Below, piece by piece: positions 48,301 through 56,153 of a DNA stretch of 64,000 nt (within the stretch, counting starts at the first letter, position 1; the number at the start of each line of letters is the position of its first letter). Under the pieces are notes generated by a model, which ran no database searches, was not told the origin of the DNA, and worked only from the letters and a program-made list of their open reading frames with translations. The stretch is from Sedimenticola hydrogenitrophicus (GTDB lineage: Bacteria; Pseudomonadota; Gammaproteobacteria; Chromatiales; Chromatiaceae). The position numbers and the translations under genes were made by a program. The stretch spans positions 124,001 through 188,000 of the forward strand of contig NZ_JAQGEI010000001.1 of NCBI RefSeq assembly GCF_029017505.1, written 5' to 3'.

Positions 48301-49410
48301 CGAGCGCACGATCAGCTCCGGCTGGAAAACCCAGGCGGAATCACGATTGGTGTCGGGTTCCTCCTGTGCGTTGACCAGGAACAGCGTCACTAAGCGGTCG
48401 CCATTCGCGTTCTTGGCACGCACGGAGCCCTGCACCCGCACTTCGGGATAGGCCTTGTCCGGCGCCTGATGAGGGATCACGCCTTCGCTGAGCGGCAGCA
48501 CCAGCTTGCCGCCGCAGGGGATGCGTTGCCAGACTTTGGCCTTGGTCTGCTCCTCGGCACCGGTTTCTTTGTTCTTGCGGGTGCGAAAGATTTCGTGCTC
48601 GTCACTGCGCTCATAGCGACCCCAGCGCACCTCGATCTCGATCCGTTCGGCATCCCCATCCACACAAAAGGTCATGCCCAGACTGCTCGGCACCAGCGAC
48701 TGATTGCTGGCAGCGTCGATCTCATCGGCTGCATCCGATTCGGGCTCGACTCGGCCAGTCGCCGTGCCGAATTCCGCACCGGGTTCATGCTGACCGGGCG
48801 CCTTGGGGTCGGTGGGCTCCTCGACCTCGTCATTCGCCAGAGGCCCTTCAAGCCCCTCGATGCCACCCTGTGCCGCCTCACGCGGGGCGAGCTTGCCGAC
48901 CAGGTAGCGATCGCGCACGCCCATATCGACGATGCGTTCGTGAGGGCCGCCAGCAGGGCCGAGCAGATCGTCCATCACCGCCAGTTGCAGTAGTTCGCGG
49001 ATGTAGGCAAGTTCTTGCTGGTATTGGGGGGAGCGGGCGTCAGAGCCTACCGTCGGCACCTCGGCGATGGTCTTGTGCAGCGCCTTGGGCAGTGCGTCGA
49101 CGAAATCCGTCCATTGGACGCGACCGACGCTTCCCGAGGCAGGCGGGATGAGCGAAGTGACGGCGATGGAGACTGACTCACTGACCGCAAGCACCCGGTC
49201 GAAATAGAGTGTGGTGGTATCGAGATCAGAACGAACCCGCAGCACACGCCCTACACGTGTAATGTCCCCCGCAGCGTTGAGCACCAGAACCCAGTCGTCG
49301 TCTGCGATGGCTTGATACAAGGAGCGTTCGCCCTTCAGAGCCAGCGTGTATGGTGCCAGCCTATGATCGGTAGTGAGGCCATGATCAATGGCGATCCAGG
49401 CATTCGTCAT
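45400..49410 (-). CDS. drmA: DrmA, DISARM helicase
   Basis: This 1336-aa protein has a large N-terminal region (1-560, partly low-complexity acidic around 195-245) and an SF2 helicase core. Walker A is FPTGGGKTEAY (K623), Walker B QDEFHLISG (D877, E878), then STATVRKAREQ, and C-terminal motifs ATNMLSVGVDVNRLGLMAVNG and YIQATSRVGR. A zinc-like CPWCGSEV...CGDKRGRC insertion sits between motif I and II. DrmA-DrmB is the DNA-sensing core of DISARM. The ATG at 49410 follows GGAGCAATT and overlaps the upstream gene by 4 bases. Confidence 0.95.
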   Translation of the reverse strand: MTNAWIAIDHGLTTDHRLAPYTLALKGERSLYQAIADDDWVLVLNAAGDITRVGRVLRVRSDLDTTTLYFDRVLAVSESVSIAVTSLIPPASGSVGRVQWTDFVDALPKALHKTIAEVPTVGSDARSPQYQQELAYIRELLQLAVMDDLLGPAGGPHERIVDMGVRDRYLVGKLAPREAAQGGIEGLEGPLANDEVEEPTDPKAPGQHEPGAEFGTATGRVEPESDAADEIDAASNQSLVPSSLGMTFCVDGDAERIEIEVRWGRYERSDEHEIFRTRKNKETGAEEQTKAKVWQRIPCGGKLVLPLSEGVIPHQAPDKAYPEVRVQGSVRAKNANGDRLVTLFLVNAQEEPDTNRDSAWVFQPELIVRSEAEAPKRAIFRRRPVLDADGMDPERESLEMIYRNRVEFAVGHGVAVHAETADDVTLATEVRTTVMPQYEVQVTETPGLDPADRPAMKEMVSSGLLDMQRLATLDIDPLVDALNLLTKDYSAWINEQRARVGVDVLGYDAQSQQAMDRCHEIHTRLQQGIDTLKSDANALAAFRFANQAMATQRVRSQYALEIRRGKDVTVEQFDVLKNRSWRPFQLAFLLLSIPSLADPTHPDRVQPVEAYADLLWFPTGGGKTEAYLGVAAFTMAIRRMQGNLGGYDGSRGLAVIMRYTLRLLTLQQFQRATALICAMEVLRREALAKGDESLGTEPFTIGLWVGNKVTPGTTEDSHRAIEDIRNPGKYNAGAASPAQLTSCPWCGSEVTPGRDVEVDKGRGRTFVYCGDKRGRCDFSKGKSSKLPHAGIPVLVVDEEIYHRPPTMMIATVDKFAMMAWRGQVRTLFGRVGQECERHGLLWQGADCNGNHQAGKGLGATKVKNISPIRPPDLIIQDEFHLISGPLGTMVGLYETAVDELCGWKLGEHTVKPKIIASTATVRKAREQVNNVFMRRVSVFPPHGLDVEDNYFSVQRSIEDKPGRRYLGVCSPGSSRPAMLIRVYTAFLTAAQELFDRFGEPADPYMTMVGYFNSLRELGGMKRLAEDDVQTRSYRVQMSMVERPALAQRSVSNIRELTSRVSSQDIPKYLDQLEVKFKSEFDVAAGKYVTKWQEGDTRAIDVVLATNMLSVGVDVNRLGLMAVNGQPKGTAEYIQATSRVGRSFPGLVCTVLTWARPRDLSHYETFEHYHATFYKHVEAQSVTPFSPRAMDRGLTGSLLSLMRLDNDAFSPNEGAGKLDKSDQTEITDAIDVLVKRAWNVSELSSTKSLAKQELKERADEWAKEVGKGGRILAYEKRGPEKDKTVALLRSPGIQAWDNWTVPMSMREVEPGVRLIMNTSHITDDHDWKPRPATKDED

Positions 49411-50123
49411 AATTGCTCCGTGGGCTCGCATCTTGAGCCAATGCTGTACTTCTTGAAAAATGCATCCATGAGCTCGTCGCCACCGTATCTACTCAAAACG
49501 TGCAATCGTGCGCTAACTTTTTGTTCTTCCGGCCAAGGAATGTCGGTCCAACCTCTGGGAAATCCGACTGCTTCCTCAACATCCTCAACGGTCCATCCCA
49601 GTATTCTCAGTCCCTCGACTGTAAATATCGCCCGCGGGTCGATGTAGGCCCAATAGTCCGCGTAGCATTCCTGCAATATCTCAAGCAAGAGTCGGAAATA
49701 GGCTTCCGAAAGAGTTATGACATCCCCCGAAGGAACTTCTTCGAAGTCTGGCGTCGGGGTGAATTCAGTGAACCATTCGAATTTCCCATTTCGACTCCAG
49801 CCAGAATGAAAAAATGGGGCGCCGCCGACCTTCTGGAGGTGATTGCGAAGGTCGACAAAGAACCGTGCCAACCTGCTTTCCTTCAGGCGCTTTTGACGTG
49901 GTTGATACCACGAGTCGAAATCAGGGTATCCCGACATTACTGCCTGGAGAGAGAACGTGACACTGCGTGCCGCTGATACAAATGCGCTGAATAGAAAGCG
50001 CATCTCCTCTATCTCAGCAGAGGTTCCTTTCATTCGGCCAAGAAAGTAGTCGGCTTCTGCGACCTTGTCGGCAACGCAGTGAAAGCCCCTACCTGGGAAT
50101 TTGAACTTGGTCGATTCGGTCAC
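49407..50123 (-). CDS. uncharacterised 238-aa protein inside the DISARM operon
   Basis: I do not recognise this family. The N-terminal half is helical (EIEEMRFLFSAFVSAARSVTFSLQAVM, then RLARFFVDLRNHLQK with R93-N94-H95). That suggests an HEPN-like fold, whose RNases use an R-N-x-H type motif, though the spacing here is not canonical. The C-terminal half includes EAYFRLLLEILQECYADYWAYIDPR and a Trp-rich segment. It overlaps drmA by 4 bases and follows the GHKL gene by 4, so it is part of the operon. Its base composition is more A/T-rich than drmA. It is not a canonical DISARM gene. Confidence 0.75.
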   Translation of the reverse strand: MTESTKFKFPGRGFHCVADKVAEADYFLGRMKGTSAEIEEMRFLFSAFVSAARSVTFSLQAVMSGYPDFDSWYQPRQKRLKESRLARFFVDLRNHLQKVGGAPFFHSGWSRNGKFEWFTEFTPTPDFEEVPSGDVITLSEAYFRLLLEILQECYADYWAYIDPRAIFTVEGLRILGWTVEDVEEAVGFPRGWTDIPWPEEQKVSARLHVLSRYGGDELMDAFFKKYSIGSRCEPTEQL

Positions 50124-50127
50124 ACTG

Positions 50128-52083
50128 CTAAATCCTGTCCACGATTTTTTCGAGCTTGTCGAGTGACTTGCTCTTTTCGATGTACGCTGAATACGCCTCT
50201 TGAGCGCCCCGAATCAAAGTGTCGTAATGGACGATGCGGCTGCCTGGCGAGATCGACGTCATCGATGACTTGAGGCGGTCCGGGTTCGATGCCTCTTCGT
50301 CGACGGTCTTGCCCAGAACGAAGATCACCTCGATGTCGGGGCTGGTCTGGTTCTGCTCCCGCAGAATCTTCGTGAGCTTGTCGACATAGGTCTGGCCTTG
50401 CTCGACCAGCTCTAGTAATCCCATCTTGCGACCGACCTTCTTCAGCTCGACGATGACGTGCTTGCCCGCATTGGTGCGGTAGGCGATATCCACGCGACCC
50501 AAACGCTCTTTCTCGGTCATGTCTTCGATGAGCACGCCTTCCGTCGTGAGGCGCGATTCCATGATCGGACTGCCCGTGGCGCGCTCCCAAGCCGGGTCCA
50601 GCAACCAGAGATGATCGAACAGGTACTTCTGGAGCACGCGTTCTTTTGCGTCCTCATCAATGATGGTCTGAAAATCTCGGATCGCATCCAGACGGGATTT
50701 GACGATGTCCCGGTAGAGGGATGCCTCCAGTGAGTCTCTGTCGGCGAGCACGGCCAGCAGCCTGTCGGCACTCTCGATGCTCGTCACGAACTCCTCGGTC
50801 GAGCCGCGCAGCTTCATGCGCTCGAATGCCAGGATGCCGTGCCGATACATGAGCTTACGATCCTCTTCCTCATCGACCGGCAGCGCACTGAGCTTGGCGA
50901 TCAGCGTCTCCGCACTTTTCTTGTACCCCTCGGGTAGCGTGTCGAGCCACTCGGCAAGAGCGGGCGAGGTTTCCTTCGCCTTTTCGACCTCGTGCTTCTT
51001 GCGCCATTCCGTCCAGCGTTTCTCGACCTGCGTCAGGCGCGATTTCAGAAAGGCAATGAGCTGCCCGTATCGGGGATCATCCTCCTGCACGCGCTGCCGA
51101 TCGCTGGTCGCGATGTCTGGCGCATCGTCGGCATCGAGGAAATCCGCCTCGATCTGCCCGGTGAGGTACTTCGTGTAGAGCCTCCCGTCATTCAGTTTGT
51201 CGAGGATGTTCTCGTGAAACAGTCGGCCACGGGCGAACACGACGATGCCATTCAGGTTGCCGGCATCCTCACTGTCCAGTTGTTTGGGGAACCTCGCTGT
51301 GCCGATCCAGCCGCTGACCTTCCACCCTGTGTCCCAGCCATCGAACCGGTTGGGCAGCGATTCGTGCTCCAGGAGCTGACTGGCGGGAGTCAGGTCGAGC
51401 GCGTCATCGCCGAACTGCCAGAGGAACTGCACCATCGGCAGGTCACCACGGTCTGAGGGAGTGATGGGCTGACCATCGAGATCGATCTTGAATCCATGGG
51501 CCTCACCGATCACGGAAAACCGGCGAGCCAGGCGCTTGCGCAAGGCCAGCGCTCCACGGCCGAGACGCTGCCGCTTGATGTCGCGCAGGACGATGCGGGT
51601 GCCCTTGGTTGCAGTGATTCGATCGGAGGGCAGTGATTCGGGGCTGTAGAAGGGTTCCCTCTTCTGAACGGATTCGTGGATTCCATCCACGGTCATGCGA
51701 AGGCCATGTGCTGCGCCATCCCTGGCCGACTCGACCTCTATGACGTTGGCGATCGAGAATAGCGAGAGTTTGCCGAGCCCTTTGCGGCCCATCACCGGTC
51801 GGCCCTTGGCAGTCGTCTTGCCATGCTCGACATCTTCATCTCGCCGCCGATAACCGACCCGCAGGTACTTGCCGTTCATGTCGTCGACCGACATACCGAT
51901 GCCGTCATCGGTGATCTTGATCCAGTTGCCGTCCGGATCGATCTTGATGTCGACAGTCTCGGCGTCGGCATCCCAGGCGTTCGCGACGGCCTCAGTCAGC
52001 ACGGCGGCGATGTTGCTGTAGAGGTTGATTCCGAGGTGGTCTAGCACGTTCAGGTCGACCGTCATTCTGTATTTGTCGCTCAT
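50128..52083 (-). CDS. GHKL-type ATPase fused to a PDDEXK (Shedu-like) nuclease domain
   Basis: This 651-aa protein starts with a GHKL (Hsp90/MutL/MORC-type) ATP-binding fold: N-box EAVANAWDAD (E31, N35), DDGIGM (59-64), GRKGLGKLS (99-107). A middle domain (250-450) with a coiled stretch (RLTQVEKRWTEWRKKHEVEKAK) follows. The last 180 residues have E481..LQ and then VDIAYRTNAGKHVIVELKK, with D532, E546 and K548 fitting the D...ExK core of PDDEXK nucleases; the E..LQ helix recalls DUF4263/Shedu proteins. It overlaps drmMI by 4 bases, so it is cotranscribed with DISARM. An ATP-gated DNA nuclease is inferred. Confidence 0.82.
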   Translation of the reverse strand: MSDKYRMTVDLNVLDHLGINLYSNIAAVLTEAVANAWDADAETVDIKIDPDGNWIKITDDGIGMSVDDMNGKYLRVGYRRRDEDVEHGKTTAKGRPVMGRKGLGKLSLFSIANVIEVESARDGAAHGLRMTVDGIHESVQKREPFYSPESLPSDRITATKGTRIVLRDIKRQRLGRGALALRKRLARRFSVIGEAHGFKIDLDGQPITPSDRGDLPMVQFLWQFGDDALDLTPASQLLEHESLPNRFDGWDTGWKVSGWIGTARFPKQLDSEDAGNLNGIVVFARGRLFHENILDKLNDGRLYTKYLTGQIEADFLDADDAPDIATSDRQRVQEDDPRYGQLIAFLKSRLTQVEKRWTEWRKKHEVEKAKETSPALAEWLDTLPEGYKKSAETLIAKLSALPVDEEEDRKLMYRHGILAFERMKLRGSTEEFVTSIESADRLLAVLADRDSLEASLYRDIVKSRLDAIRDFQTIIDEDAKERVLQKYLFDHLWLLDPAWERATGSPIMESRLTTEGVLIEDMTEKERLGRVDIAYRTNAGKHVIVELKKVGRKMGLLELVEQGQTYVDKLTKILREQNQTSPDIEVIFVLGKTVDEEASNPDRLKSSMTSISPGSRIVHYDTLIRGAQEAYSAYIEKSKSLDKLEKIVDRI

Positions 52084-55000
52084 AGCGCTCCCTCATCGAA
52101 CAGCCCGTCGTGGATGACGGAAGAGGCAGCCTTTGGTCGGCGTCCGCGCTTGGACTTCGTGACTGTGGACGGTCTGCTGCTGCTCGCCGCCGCTTCGAAG
52201 CGCTCACGATTGAGTACTGTCAGTCTCCTGAGAATTTCCAACCGAGACGGCCCATCCACCCCATACCGCATTCCACGCTTCGTCTCGAAGAACGCATGGT
52301 TCAGTTCAATGTCCTGCCACCCATAGCTATCAATAACAGCGCGATCAAGTTCTCCGATTAACTGCCGGAACCGAACAACGTCTTCTGATGTCTCGTCCGA
52401 CGAGTGGACCAAGTTGTAGATGGCAGTAAACCCCTCTTGACGCGATTCGCAGGTGGTGGCGCGGTGATCAAAATACGCTTTCCCAACAGCCTCAAGGATC
52501 GGATCAATCGCGTCGTGAGAGAGATTTCCGTCCATCAAAAGATTTGGTGGGAAGGAGAACGTGTCAAAGCAGCTCGCTCCAACATATGCAGGCGTCTCGC
52601 CCGTCGTCGAACCCCACAACAGTGCCCACTCGGTGTGTGCGACGGATTGAAGAACGGCGAAAGCGCTGTAGGTTGCGAAGTCAAATAACTTGACCTTTTC
52701 GGAGTAGATGCTTCGCGGGTCTCCGAACGTCAGGCAGAAGTGCTTGGACAGCTTCGAAGCCATAAGCGCCTTCCCATGCTGACGAATTCGTTCATGGAAT
52801 GCTTCTCTACGATCCCAGAACTTCCAGAAGCAGCTTTCGTGGACTTGACGCGTGAGTGATTCCCGGTACGGCCGCACTCGCTCATCTACGATATCCCACG
52901 CCCTCGTGAACTTTTCAGCTTCATTTCTTTCTCTCGTCCAAAAATTGATGACCCAACGAGATCCAGTTTGACGAGGGCAGTTGTTTATGTCGTCACCAAC
53001 TATGTACTTGGTGATCACTTCACGTGACGCCGGTTCACTCTTGAGAATCGAAGCTGCTTCAGCCTCGTTCAAGACGAAGCCAATACCCTGGACCTTCACG
53101 CCGTCCGAGCAGAAGCCCACGTTTGACGGGAGCGAATGTGGAGAGGGGAGTTCCGAGCCGGGTTCGAGCATCGTCGAAATTGAGTCGACTTGCTCCCCAT
53201 CTAGCATCACAGTCCCATTCCATGTTCGGAGGCTAAACACGAGTACGGAGACGTGGACGCCAGCCGTTCCTGGCCAAGGGAAAGACGAGAGCGCAAAGTA
53301 CGTCGTTGTCTGCTCAAAAACACGCGTCAGAGCCTGAGTTCGAGTATCGCTCTCTGTAATCGAGTCCGTTGCAATGAAGCCGGCAACGCCACTACTCCGA
53401 AGCAGTCGGAGTGAGCGGACGAGAAAGTAGGCAACCAAGTTCACAGAACCCTTGGCGCCGTCGAGTAAAAGCCTCTTGAGTGCCTTCTCGTAGGTGTCGC
53501 CCAAGTTCGATGATATTTTGCGCCCCCCCATGAAAGGCGGATTGCTGACCCACGCATCGAACCCCCCGCTTTCACGCTGGAATACTTCAGGGAAATCAAG
53601 TGGCCAATGGATGAGGCGGCGCGGCGGTTTGCCGGGGGGCAGGTCTGCAGCCAGGTCCTGAGCGGCTTGGCGTTTCGCGTCTTCCAGCATTTCCGCGTCG
53701 CCGCGCGTGATGCGATCGGCCTGGACGCTAAGCGCCGAAAGGCGTGTCTCTAACTTGCGAGTGGAGTCTGATGCGAAGCTGATACCGATAAAGGCGTCAG
53801 CCAGTCGTTCTGCGACATCAAGCCTTCGCCGCGCTTCGGCATCCAAGCATGCCATGGCCTCGACGTCACGGATGTCTCGGATCGGCATCTCGCGCAGTCG
53901 CTGTCGCAACTCAATAGCCTCGTGAACCGCCCGCTCAATGTTCTGCCCGAACAAGCGTTGCTGCCCCTTACCAGTCGGCGTCATTGAGAGTTCGGTGAGT
54001 TGATCCAGACGATGGATGCCGAGCAGACTGTCGCCGCAGCGCAGGTTGTGATCGAGGAAGCCGAACGGACGCCCCTTGGCCAGCGTCACCAACCAGATGG
54101 AGAGCTTGGCGAGTTCGACCGCCAGTGGATTCAGGTCCACGCCGTAGAGGCAGCGCTCGGCGATCAGGCGGCGGGCGATCACGGTGCGAGCCTCGGTGTC
54201 GCGGGGCAGTGGCTCCTTGGTGTCCGGCGCATCCAACACTTCGCCATCCACACTCACCGTCTTTCCGCTGCCTTCGGCCTGTGACCAGGCCTCAACCAGT
54301 CGATCGGCCAGCCAACGGCAGGCCTGCACCAGGAAGGCGCCGGAGCCCATGGCCGGGTCGCAGATCTTCAGCTCCAGCAGTTCGGCGGGCGACTTCAGCA
54401 CCCACTGCTCACGCGGGGTGCCGTCTGCTGGTCCCACGTAGGCGATCGGCGTCAGCGCCTTGGTGACGATGGCCTCGGTGAGCGATTTCGGGGTGTAGTG
54501 GGTGCCGGTCTCGCGCCGGTCGGAGCCGGTGGTGACGATGAAGGCCCCGGCGGGATAGACCAGCGGATAGCCCCATGGATCGGTGCGTACAAGATGGGCA
54601 AAAGGCTTGATGCGATTACGGAGGTTGGTGTCCCCATGGCAGGCGGCGAGCAAGCGATCGGCAAGCGTGTCGTCGACTGGCTTAGCCAGATCGTTGCGCA
54701 CACGGCTGGCGGAACTGCCGGAACGCTCCTGGAGCAATTCGGCAAGGCGTTCGGCGCCGTCGAGGCGGGCGGATTCCAGCTCGGCCAACTTGACCCAGGG
54801 GGCCTTCGCATTCTTGGTTCCGTCGAGTTCTAACGTGACCTCGTCGGTGCGTTTGACGGTGCGCTCCAGCAGGCCCTCATAGACGTAACCGATCTGTTCG
54901 ACGTCCAGTGCGCGGTAGGACAGGGTTCGACCCTGGAACTGCTGGATGGCCTCAAGCAACAGCAGCACGGTGCGGTTGTCTATCGGCAGCGGTTTGGCCG

Positions 55001-56153
55001 TGTCGGTACGCCAGTCGGACCCCTTGGCGCGGCCCTCAAGGAAAGGGAAGCGATCCGGGTCGAACAGCGAGCCGCCTAGCGCGGGCAGGCGCAGGTTCTC
55101 GTGTTCGATGCCGCCGAACACGGCGCGGAAGATGGCCAGCAGGCGCGACCAGGCGTCCCAACGGCGTTCGAGGATCTCCTCGGATTCCTTGCGCAACTGC
55201 ATGCGCAGCGTCGAGAGCGCGTAGTTGGCCTCGTAGCGCTCGTCGCCCAGCAGGAGCAAGCCACGCTCCTCGGCGGAGAGCAGGAAGACGAGACGCATCA
55301 TCAGCGTCAGTGCAGCTTCGTAGAGTTCCGGCTCCTTCACGTCGCGCAGCAGTTCGCGGTCGCGGTCCTGGTCGGCCTTGTCGAGCGCCTGGATCAGCAC
55401 TTCGACGGCGCGCCGCACCTGCTCACCGAGGGCGTCGGTGACCTCGTCCTGATACTTCAGGGAGCGGTCGAACAGCGCGGGCAGCTGTTCGGCTTCATCG
55501 ACGAAGAAGCGACGAATGCCCAGCAGATGCACGAACGCCTGCAGGGTGATGGGCTCTTGGCTCCAGATGCGGGCGTACCAGCTGGCGAAGGTAGTGACGG
55601 CACCCACCGGGGCGTCGACCAGCATCCAGCGCTCGCCATTGGTTATCAGCCCGAGTCGGCAACCGGTGGCGCGGCACAACTGAACCATGCGGTCGGCCGG
55701 GGTGGCGGCCCATCCATCCAGTTTCAGGGTGGCATCGAGGTCGACGTCCTGACCGTAGGTGTGGATGAGCATCAGGGGCTTGTTGGCCCGTTGCTCATCA
55801 ATCACGGCGAGGTCCGGGGCCAACGCAACGCCGTGCTCTGGCAGGGCAGCATTCAGGTTGGCCGCACACCAGTCGGCGCGTTTCAGGACGTCGCTTTTGC
55901 CGTCCTCATCGAGGTCCAATCCGCGCGCCAGCACCTCATCGATCCACGCAGCGTGCAATTCGGAAAACTGCGGATCGTCCGTCTCTAGCGCCTCGCGCCA
56001 TTCTTCGTAGGCCTGACGCAGCCATTTGCGCTTGGTTCCGTCGAGTTCTTCCAGACCTTGGGGAAAGGCCTCCTTGAGAACGGGAACGGCGAGGAACGGG
56101 CCGGAGATCTCGATGAGTGCCAGCCAGTCGTGGTGCAGGCCGTGATTGCTCAT
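52080..56153 (-). CDS. drmMI: DrmMI, DISARM N6-adenine DNA methyltransferase
   Basis: This 1357-aa enzyme methylates host DNA. SAM-binding motif I is CDPAMGSGAFLVQ (D599), and catalytic motif IV is NPPF (N871) in WVSNPPFMGG, the signature of Eco57I/PglX-like adenine-N6 methylases. An N-terminal region of about 550 residues precedes the methylase. The last 450 residues (after about 890) hold the likely target-recognition domain, which is visibly more A/T-rich in DNA than the N-terminal half. The C-terminal KSKRGRRPKAAS tail looks disordered and basic. It overlaps drmD and the GHKL gene by 4 bases each. Confidence 0.94.
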   Translation of the reverse strand: MSNHGLHHDWLALIEISGPFLAVPVLKEAFPQGLEELDGTKRKWLRQAYEEWREALETDDPQFSELHAAWIDEVLARGLDLDEDGKSDVLKRADWCAANLNAALPEHGVALAPDLAVIDEQRANKPLMLIHTYGQDVDLDATLKLDGWAATPADRMVQLCRATGCRLGLITNGERWMLVDAPVGAVTTFASWYARIWSQEPITLQAFVHLLGIRRFFVDEAEQLPALFDRSLKYQDEVTDALGEQVRRAVEVLIQALDKADQDRDRELLRDVKEPELYEAALTLMMRLVFLLSAEERGLLLLGDERYEANYALSTLRMQLRKESEEILERRWDAWSRLLAIFRAVFGGIEHENLRLPALGGSLFDPDRFPFLEGRAKGSDWRTDTAKPLPIDNRTVLLLLEAIQQFQGRTLSYRALDVEQIGYVYEGLLERTVKRTDEVTLELDGTKNAKAPWVKLAELESARLDGAERLAELLQERSGSSASRVRNDLAKPVDDTLADRLLAACHGDTNLRNRIKPFAHLVRTDPWGYPLVYPAGAFIVTTGSDRRETGTHYTPKSLTEAIVTKALTPIAYVGPADGTPREQWVLKSPAELLELKICDPAMGSGAFLVQACRWLADRLVEAWSQAEGSGKTVSVDGEVLDAPDTKEPLPRDTEARTVIARRLIAERCLYGVDLNPLAVELAKLSIWLVTLAKGRPFGFLDHNLRCGDSLLGIHRLDQLTELSMTPTGKGQQRLFGQNIERAVHEAIELRQRLREMPIRDIRDVEAMACLDAEARRRLDVAERLADAFIGISFASDSTRKLETRLSALSVQADRITRGDAEMLEDAKRQAAQDLAADLPPGKPPRRLIHWPLDFPEVFQRESGGFDAWVSNPPFMGGRKISSNLGDTYEKALKRLLLDGAKGSVNLVAYFLVRSLRLLRSSGVAGFIATDSITESDTRTQALTRVFEQTTTYFALSSFPWPGTAGVHVSVLVFSLRTWNGTVMLDGEQVDSISTMLEPGSELPSPHSLPSNVGFCSDGVKVQGIGFVLNEAEAASILKSEPASREVITKYIVGDDINNCPRQTGSRWVINFWTRERNEAEKFTRAWDIVDERVRPYRESLTRQVHESCFWKFWDRREAFHERIRQHGKALMASKLSKHFCLTFGDPRSIYSEKVKLFDFATYSAFAVLQSVAHTEWALLWGSTTGETPAYVGASCFDTFSFPPNLLMDGNLSHDAIDPILEAVGKAYFDHRATTCESRQEGFTAIYNLVHSSDETSEDVVRFRQLIGELDRAVIDSYGWQDIELNHAFFETKRGMRYGVDGPSRLEILRRLTVLNRERFEAAASSSRPSTVTKSKRGRRPKAASSVIHDGLFDEGAL

